Shown here: positions 59,848-64,000 of the stretch, one piece after another | How the letters are laid out: each line of letters begins with the position of its first letter | Numbering within the stretch: position 1 is the stretch's first letter | NCBI RefSeq assembly: GCF_000380505.1 | Contig: NZ_AQYH01000019.1 | Coordinates: 1 to 64,000 of the forward strand | Source of the DNA: Kaistia granuli DSM 23481 | GTDB taxonomy: Bacteria > Pseudomonadota > Alphaproteobacteria > Rhizobiales > Kaistiaceae | DNA: 64,000 bases | Direction of reading: 5' to 3' | Program-made: the position numbers and the translations under genes | Notes under the pieces: generated by a model | Databases searched by the model: none | What the model saw: only the letters and a program-made list of their open reading frames with translations | What the model was told of the DNA's origin: nothing

Positions 59848-60849
59848 TCAGTCCCGGTGCGCGTCCATCAGGATCTCGAATGAGCGCTTGCGATCGGCCG
59901 GGTCATAAAAGTCCGTCGTCACGATCAACTCGTCGGCGCCAGTCTGCTCGATGAAGGCCGCGAGCTTCGTACGCACCGTATCCGGGCCGCCGATGATGGC
60001 GACGCCGAGATGCGAGCGGACATAGGCCTCTTCCCTTGGCTCCCAGAGTCCTTCCATGCTGTCGACCGGCGGCATAAGCACGGTCGGCTGGCCGCGCACG
60101 AGATTGACCAGGCGCTGGTACTGCGTCGTCGCCTGGAACTGTGCCTCCTCGTCGGTTTCCGCGGCAAGGACGGGCAGCCCGACCATCACATAGGGCTTTT
60201 CCAGATAGGCGGACGGCTTGAAGAAGTGTCGGTAGGTTTCGAGCGCATCCATCAGGCGCAGCGGCGCGAAATGGCTGGCGAAGGAAAAGGGCAGGCCGAG
60301 CAGGCCCGCGAGCTGCGCACTGAAGGTTGATGAGCCGAGCAGCCATACCGGCACGTTGGAGCCCGCACCCGGAACCGCGCGCAGCTTCTGTCCTTCGACG
60401 GCCGGCGCCAGCAGGGCGAGGAGTTCCTGCACATTCTGCGGAAAGGCGTTGTCGTCATCGACGAGCTCGCGTCGCAGGGCCCGCATCGTCATCGGGTCGG
60501 TGCCCGGCGCGCGACCGAGGCCGAGATCGATCCGTCCCGGATAAAGCGCCTCCAGCGTGCCGAACTGCTCGGCGATCACCAAAGGTGCGTGGTTCGGCAG
60601 CATGACGCCGCCGGACCCGACCCGGATGGTCGAAGTCCCACCGGCCAGGTAGCCGATCAGAACCGATGTCGCCGAACTGGCGATTCCCGGCATGTTGTGA
60701 TGCTCGGCGACCCAGAAGCGGTTGTAGCCGAGCTTCTCGACATGGCGGGCGAGGTCGAGCGAATTGGCGAGGGCGCCGGCGACGGTGCCGTTCTGGCGAA
60801 CCGGGGCGAGGTCGAGAACGGAGAGCGGGATGGCGGGGTTCTGGGGCAT
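59848..60849 (-). CDS. LLM-class flavin-dependent oxidoreductase
   Basis: The 333-residue protein starts at ATG 60849 ([17 protein letters not shown]). It belongs to the luciferase-like monooxygenase fold, with [20 protein letters not shown] near residue 44 and [20 protein letters not shown] near 73, and [10 protein letters not shown] near 108. This opening is that of the MsnO8 subgroup. It uses reduced FMN or F420; since F420 is rare in alphaproteobacteria, FMN is more likely. Substrate unknown. Confidence 0.85.
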   Translation of the reverse strand: MPQNPAIPLSVLDLAPVRQNGTVAGALANSLDLARHVEKLGYNRFWVAEHHNMPGIASSATSVLIGYLAGGTSTIRVGSGGVMLPNHAPLVIAEQFGTLEALYPGRIDLGLGRAPGTDPMTMRALRRELVDDDNAFPQNVQELLALLAPAVEGQKLRAVPGAGSNVPVWLLGSSTFSAQLAGLLGLPFSFASHFAPLRLMDALETYRHFFKPSAYLEKPYVMVGLPVLAAETDEEAQFQATTQYQRLVNLVRGQPTVLMPPVDSMEGLWEPREEAYVRSHLGVAIIGGPDTVRTKLAAFIEQTGADELIVTTDFYDPADRKRSFEILMDAHRD

Positions 60850-61011
60850 GAAACGATCCGGTGGGGGAAGGGTCTCGACTATGTGGGAAGCCGGCCGTCG
60901 CTCGGAAAGATCGTGGCACCGATTTTTGTATGGAGTGATACAGTATGGAGGTCGCTGTTCTCGGGCTCGTCGCGAGGCTAGAAGCACGAAAGCCATGACA
61001 GGGAGCGCGCA

Positions 61012-62001
61012 ATGATCGGTTGGGGCATTCTGGGGACGGGGTTCATCTCCGACACGGTCGCGGCGGCCATCGTCAAGAGCCCCGGCTCGCGCATCGCCGC
61101 CGTCGCCGGGCGAGATATCGGCCGCACGGAGGCATTTCGTGCCCGCTTCGAGGGCGATCGCGCCTATGCCGATCATGCGGATCTGTTTGCCGATCCGGCC
61201 GTCGACGTCGTCTATGTCGGCCTGCCGAACCATCTGCACCACCGCTTCGTTGGCGAGGCGGCGGCTGCTGGCAAGGCGATCCTTAGCGAGAAGTCGCTTT
61301 CCGTCGACATGGCGAAGAGCCAGGCGCTGGTCGAGGCGGTGGCCGCCAGCGACGTCTTCTTCGTCGAGGGTCTGATGTATCTAGCCCATCCGCTGATTGC
61401 CCGTTTCGTCGAGATCTTGCGCGACCGTCGTCTTGGCACGGTGAAGTCGATCCATGCGAGTTACGCCGCCGATATCTGGCAGGTGGTCAATCCCGAAGGG
61501 CGCGGCACGCTGTACAATCTCGGCTGCTATCCAGTGTCGCTACTGCAGCTCGCGGTGCAGACGGTGGCGGGCGAAGGGGCGTTTCGCGATCGCAGCCAGA
61601 CCGGTACCGGCACGATCTCGCCGCATGACGGCAATGTCAGCGAAGCGGCGCTCGCCGTGCGCTTCGGCTGCGGCATCCTCGCGACCGTCCAGGCCGCCGA
61701 GACCTATGGCATGCTTCCGGACTTCACTGTCGTCGGCGACAAGGGAAGCCTGCGCTTTCTCGACAATCCCTGGCTGCCTGAGGCGGGCGCCAGCCGGCTG
61801 CTGTTCACCGGCTTTGACGGCACCCGCGAAGAGATCGTCGTCGAAAGCGACGCGGATGCCTTCCTGCACCAGGTCCGCATGGTCGAGCGCAGCCTGGCCG
61901 CTGGCCTCGGGCAAGCCAAGCGCCCCTCGCCGCGTCCAGCCGATTCGATCGAGATCATGGAAATGCTGACCGATTGGGAGGCGGATATCCGCCGGCCCTG
62001 A
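61012..62001 (+). CDS. Gfo/Idh/MocA family oxidoreductase
   Basis: The 329-residue protein has a Rossmann domain with [11 protein letters not shown] at the start and AVAGRD for the second strand. The active-site region [17 protein letters not shown] carries the conserved EK, the Lys being catalytic. The C-terminal domain has the usual beta-sheet dimer face. The family oxidises or reduces sugar derivatives, inositol or diols with NAD(P). AGGGAG precedes the start. No pathway partner is near. Confidence 0.85.
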   Translation: MIGWGILGTGFISDTVAAAIVKSPGSRIAAVAGRDIGRTEAFRARFEGDRAYADHADLFADPAVDVVYVGLPNHLHHRFVGEAAAAGKAILSEKSLSVDMAKSQALVEAVAASDVFFVEGLMYLAHPLIARFVEILRDRRLGTVKSIHASYAADIWQVVNPEGRGTLYNLGCYPVSLLQLAVQTVAGEGAFRDRSQTGTGTISPHDGNVSEAALAVRFGCGILATVQAAETYGMLPDFTVVGDKGSLRFLDNPWLPEAGASRLLFTGFDGTREEIVVESDADAFLHQVRMVERSLAAGLGQAKRPSPRPADSIEIMEMLTDWEADIRRP

Positions 62002-62095
62002 ATGCGGGCGTGCTCGAGGCGTAAAAGTCTCCTAGTCTGCCGCAACGTCATTCGGGCCCGCTGTCGGGCGCCTGTGGCCGGATCAGGAGATCAGA

Positions 62096-62872
62096 ATGGA
62101 CTTCAAGCTCGCGGACAAGACGGCGCTGGTGACCGGTTCGACCGGCGGTATCGGACTGGCGATCGCCAGGACGCTGGCGGAAGAGGGCGCCGCTGTCACC
62201 GTCACGGGACGATCGGCGGAAAAGGTCGCGGCGGTGGTGCGCGAGATCGGCGCGGCGCGCGGCATCGTCGCCGATCCGGCGACGGCCGAGGGCGCCGCGA
62301 TCCTCCTGCGCGAGCAGCCGGCTGTCGATATTCTCGTCAACAATCTCGGCATCTATGAAGTGAAGCCGTTCGTCGAGATCACAGACGCCGACTGGCTGCA
62401 TTACTTCGACGTCAACGTGCTGAGCGGCATCCGGCTGGCGCGCCACTATTTCCCGGCCATGCTGGAGCGCAACTGGGGGCGCATCATCTTCATCTCCAGC
62501 GAATCCTCGCTGCAGGTGCCGCCCGACATGATTCACTACGGCATGACCAAGACGGCGCAGCTCTCGGTGGCGCGCGGTCTCGCCGAGCTGACCAAGGGCA
62601 CGGCGGTGACGGTTAATTCGGTCATGCCGGGACCGACTCGCTCGGCCGGTATCGGCGATTTCCTGCGTTCGGTGTTCCCGGATAACACCGGCAGCGAGAC
62701 CGAACTGGAAAAGGAATTCTTCCGGCTCTATCGTTCGTCGTCGCTCCTGCAGCGGATGATCGATCCGAAGGAGATCGCGGCGCTGGTCGCCTATGTCGCG
62801 AGCCCGCTGGGTGCCGCCACCAATGGGGCGGCGCTGCGGGTCGAGGGCGGGTTGTTGATGTCGCTTGCTTGA
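62096..62872 (+). CDS. SDR family oxidoreductase
   Basis: The 258-residue classical SDR has TGSTGGIGLAIARTL at residues 14-28, NNLG in place of NNAG near 81, catalytic Ser in FISSESSLQVP and YGMTK near 147. VNSVMPGPTRSAG follows. The ending VEGGLLMSLA is usual. SD AGGAG lies before ATG 62096. The gene is 94 bases after the Gfo/Idh gene on the same strand and may share its transcript. Substrate unknown. Confidence 0.84.
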   Translation: MDFKLADKTALVTGSTGGIGLAIARTLAEEGAAVTVTGRSAEKVAAVVREIGAARGIVADPATAEGAAILLREQPAVDILVNNLGIYEVKPFVEITDADWLHYFDVNVLSGIRLARHYFPAMLERNWGRIIFISSESSLQVPPDMIHYGMTKTAQLSVARGLAELTKGTAVTVNSVMPGPTRSAGIGDFLRSVFPDNTGSETELEKEFFRLYRSSSLLQRMIDPKEIAALVAYVASPLGAATNGAALRVEGGLLMSLA

Positions 62873-62975
62873 GGCGGTGAACCGGCTCCGGCATTTGACT
62901 CGCCCGGGCTTCTCCTCTACATCCCGGCCCATCGAGCGGGTCCATTCGGGCCGGCGCGGTATTTCACGCACCCGC

Positions 62976-62994
62976 GGAAACGTTCTTCGTTTCC
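62976..62994 (+). promoter_or_regulatory. Leader hairpin of rpsD
   Basis: Perfect 7-bp arms GGAAACG (62976-62982) and CGTTTCC (62988-62994) lie 68 bases before the rpsD start, followed by a second short stem (63000-63017). S4 often controls its own message through leader structure, but no known alphaproteobacterial S4 site is recognised here. Confidence 0.35.
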
Positions 62995-63062
62995 TGTCGG
63001 CCGGCCTTAGAACCGGCAGAGGAGGGCACGTGTCCCTGTAACTCGTATCCAAGGGATATGCG

Positions 63063-63680
63063 ATGTCGAAGCGTGCTTCGTCCAAACACAAGATTGACCG
63101 TCGTCTTGGTGAAAACCTCTGGGGTCGTCCCAAGTCCCCGGTCAACAAGCGCGAATACGGCCCCGGCCAGCATGGCCAGCGTCGTAAGGGCAAGGTTTCC
63201 GACTACGGTACCCAGCTCCGCGCCAAGCAGAAGCTCAAGGGCTACTACGGCAACATCTCCGAGAAGCAGTTCCGGAAGATCTATGCCGATGCGACCCGTC
63301 GCAAGGGCGATTCGTCGGAGAACCTGATCGGTCTCCTCGAGACCCGTCTGGACGCGATCGTTTATCGCGCCAAGTTCGTTCCGACCGTTTTCGCCGCGCG
63401 CCAGTTCATTTCTCACGGCCACATCAAGGTCAATGGCCGCCGCGTCAACATTCCGTCCTTCCAGGCGAAGGTCGGCGATGTGATCGAGGTCAAGGAAGCT
63501 TCGCGTCAGCTGACGATCGTCCTCGAGGCGACCCAGCTCGCAGAGCGCGATGTGCCGGACTACATCGAAGTCGATCATCACAAGATGACCGCCAAGTTCT
63601 CGCGCGTGCCGGCTCTGGCCGACGTGCCGTATCCGGTTCACATGGAACCGAACCTGGTCGTCGAATTCTATTCGCGCTGA
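63063..63680 (+). CDS. rpsD: 30S ribosomal protein S4
   Basis: The 205-residue protein binds 16S rRNA early in assembly of the small subunit body. The opening [20 protein letters not shown] is the alphaproteobacterial form, without the zinc Cys. The S4 RNA-binding domain is near residues 95-160 ([20 protein letters not shown], then [16 protein letters not shown]). The last residues VEFYSR are conserved. It stands alone, followed by a strong terminator. Confidence 0.97.
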   Translation: MSKRASSKHKIDRRLGENLWGRPKSPVNKREYGPGQHGQRRKGKVSDYGTQLRAKQKLKGYYGNISEKQFRKIYADATRRKGDSSENLIGLLETRLDAIVYRAKFVPTVFAARQFISHGHIKVNGRRVNIPSFQAKVGDVIEVKEASRQLTIVLEATQLAERDVPDYIEVDHHKMTAKFSRVPALADVPYPVHMEPNLVVEFYSR

Positions 63681-63705
63681 TCCGTCAGCGTCGTTCGAAT
63701 TCTGG

Positions 63706-63735
63706 AAAAGGCCGCCTTCGGGCGGCCTTTTCTTT
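63706..63735 (+). terminator. Terminator of rpsD
   Basis: Perfect 11-bp arms AAAAGGCCGCC (63706-63716) and GGCGGCCTTTT (63721-63731) around a TTCG loop are followed by CTTTTCTT. It starts 26 bases after the rpsD stop. Confidence 0.93.
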
Positions 63736-63821
63736 TCTTGGAGCGATCGCCCGGCATTTACGCTCTTCGAAACCACCGAGCTCCGGCGTATCAAGGATGC
63801 CGATCGAGCACGGGGGATGGC

Positions 63822-64000
63822 ATGGCCGAGGTTGCGAGCAGGACGGGACGGGCCACCGACGTCGTCGGACTGGCCGCGATTGCCACGACGATCATCGGCT
63901 GGGCGTCGGCCTTCGCGGCCATCCGCGTCGGCCTGACGGCGCTGACGCCGGTCGAACTCGCCGCCGCGCGTTATCTCACCGCCGCGGTTCCCGCCGGGCT
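63822..64000 (+). CDS. EamA/DMT family transporter, amino-terminal part
   Basis: The frame opens with ATG 63822 behind CGGGGGA and runs off the right edge; 59 complete codons are visible. After a short polar start, a membrane helix LAAIATTIIGWASAFAAIRV leads into GLTALTPVELAAARYL, which is the first-helix signature of EamA (drug/metabolite) transporters: W-SF/A-x4-R followed by P-x3-A-x2-R. The rest of the ten-helix protein and the substrate are out of view. Confidence 0.8.
   Translation, partial: MAEVASRTGRATDVVGLAAIATTIIGWASAFAAIRVGLTALTPVELAAARYLTAAVPAG

Overview
The window is a GC-rich chromosomal segment of an alphaproteobacterium, almost certainly of the order Hyphomicrobiales (Rhizobiales). 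The evidence is a 2127-residue homologue of the Growth Pole Ring protein of polar-growing Rhizobiales, the hybrid kinase CckA, a DksA with a reduced zinc finger, the recA-alaS pair, a 403-residue NADP isocitrate dehydrogenase, and small DUF1127 and DUF3309 proteins. I cannot fix the genus. Most of the window is core chromosome rather than an island.

Layout. 1-117 is the amino end of an IS110-family transposase running off the left edge; the structured non-coding DNA behind it (118 to about 326) is where IS110-group elements encode their bridge RNA. A glycosyltransferase and leuA follow. leuA has a leader peptide with four consecutive Leu codons and RNA segments that can pair in alternative ways, including with the leuA ribosome-binding site. 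From 3.7 to 13 kb lie a MITE-like repeat, a secreted phytase-like esterase, tRNA-Lys, a methyltransferase, two mini XRE regulators, a fatty acid hydroxylase-like protein, a secreted serine protease, DUF1127, two MFS exporters and DUF3309. From 13.1 to 19.5 kb is the giant polar-growth gene, with 22-residue repeats, followed by an 818-base gap.

20-28 kb holds a [2Fe-2S] ferredoxin with a thioredoxin-reductase-like ferredoxin-NADP reductase, a cupin, the YcjX/TIGR01620 pair with a SixA phosphatase, a FlgN-like protein, DksA and a FliO-like protein. cckA is at 28.9-31.4 kb. A cytochrome P450, a small secreted protein and a methyltransferase form a tight cluster at 31.5-34.1 kb. Next come a secreted von Willebrand protein divergent from a winged-helix/TPR regulator, psuG, an SDR and a serine hydrolase. 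recA (with a LexA-type box), a GFA protein, alaS and a CPA2 antiporter follow.

46.3-51.6 kb is a complete sugar or polyol ABC importer (ATPase, Tat-exported binding protein, two permeases) with a downstream SDR that may oxidise the imported compound. Then come a 909-base gap, a META-domain envelope protein, a GNAT, icd, two paralogous family 2 glycosyltransferases (one translationally coupled to an HdeD-like membrane protein), trmJ-murI, an LLM flavin oxidoreductase, a Gfo/Idh oxidoreductase, an SDR, rpsD and the start of an EamA transporter.

Likely functional links are: polar growth and cell cycle (GPR homologue, CckA, weak CtrA-like boxes); electron supply (ferredoxin and its reductase, possibly for the P450); sugar import and oxidation; and surface glycan synthesis. 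The strongest leads are the leuA attenuator and the candidate IS110 bridge-RNA region.
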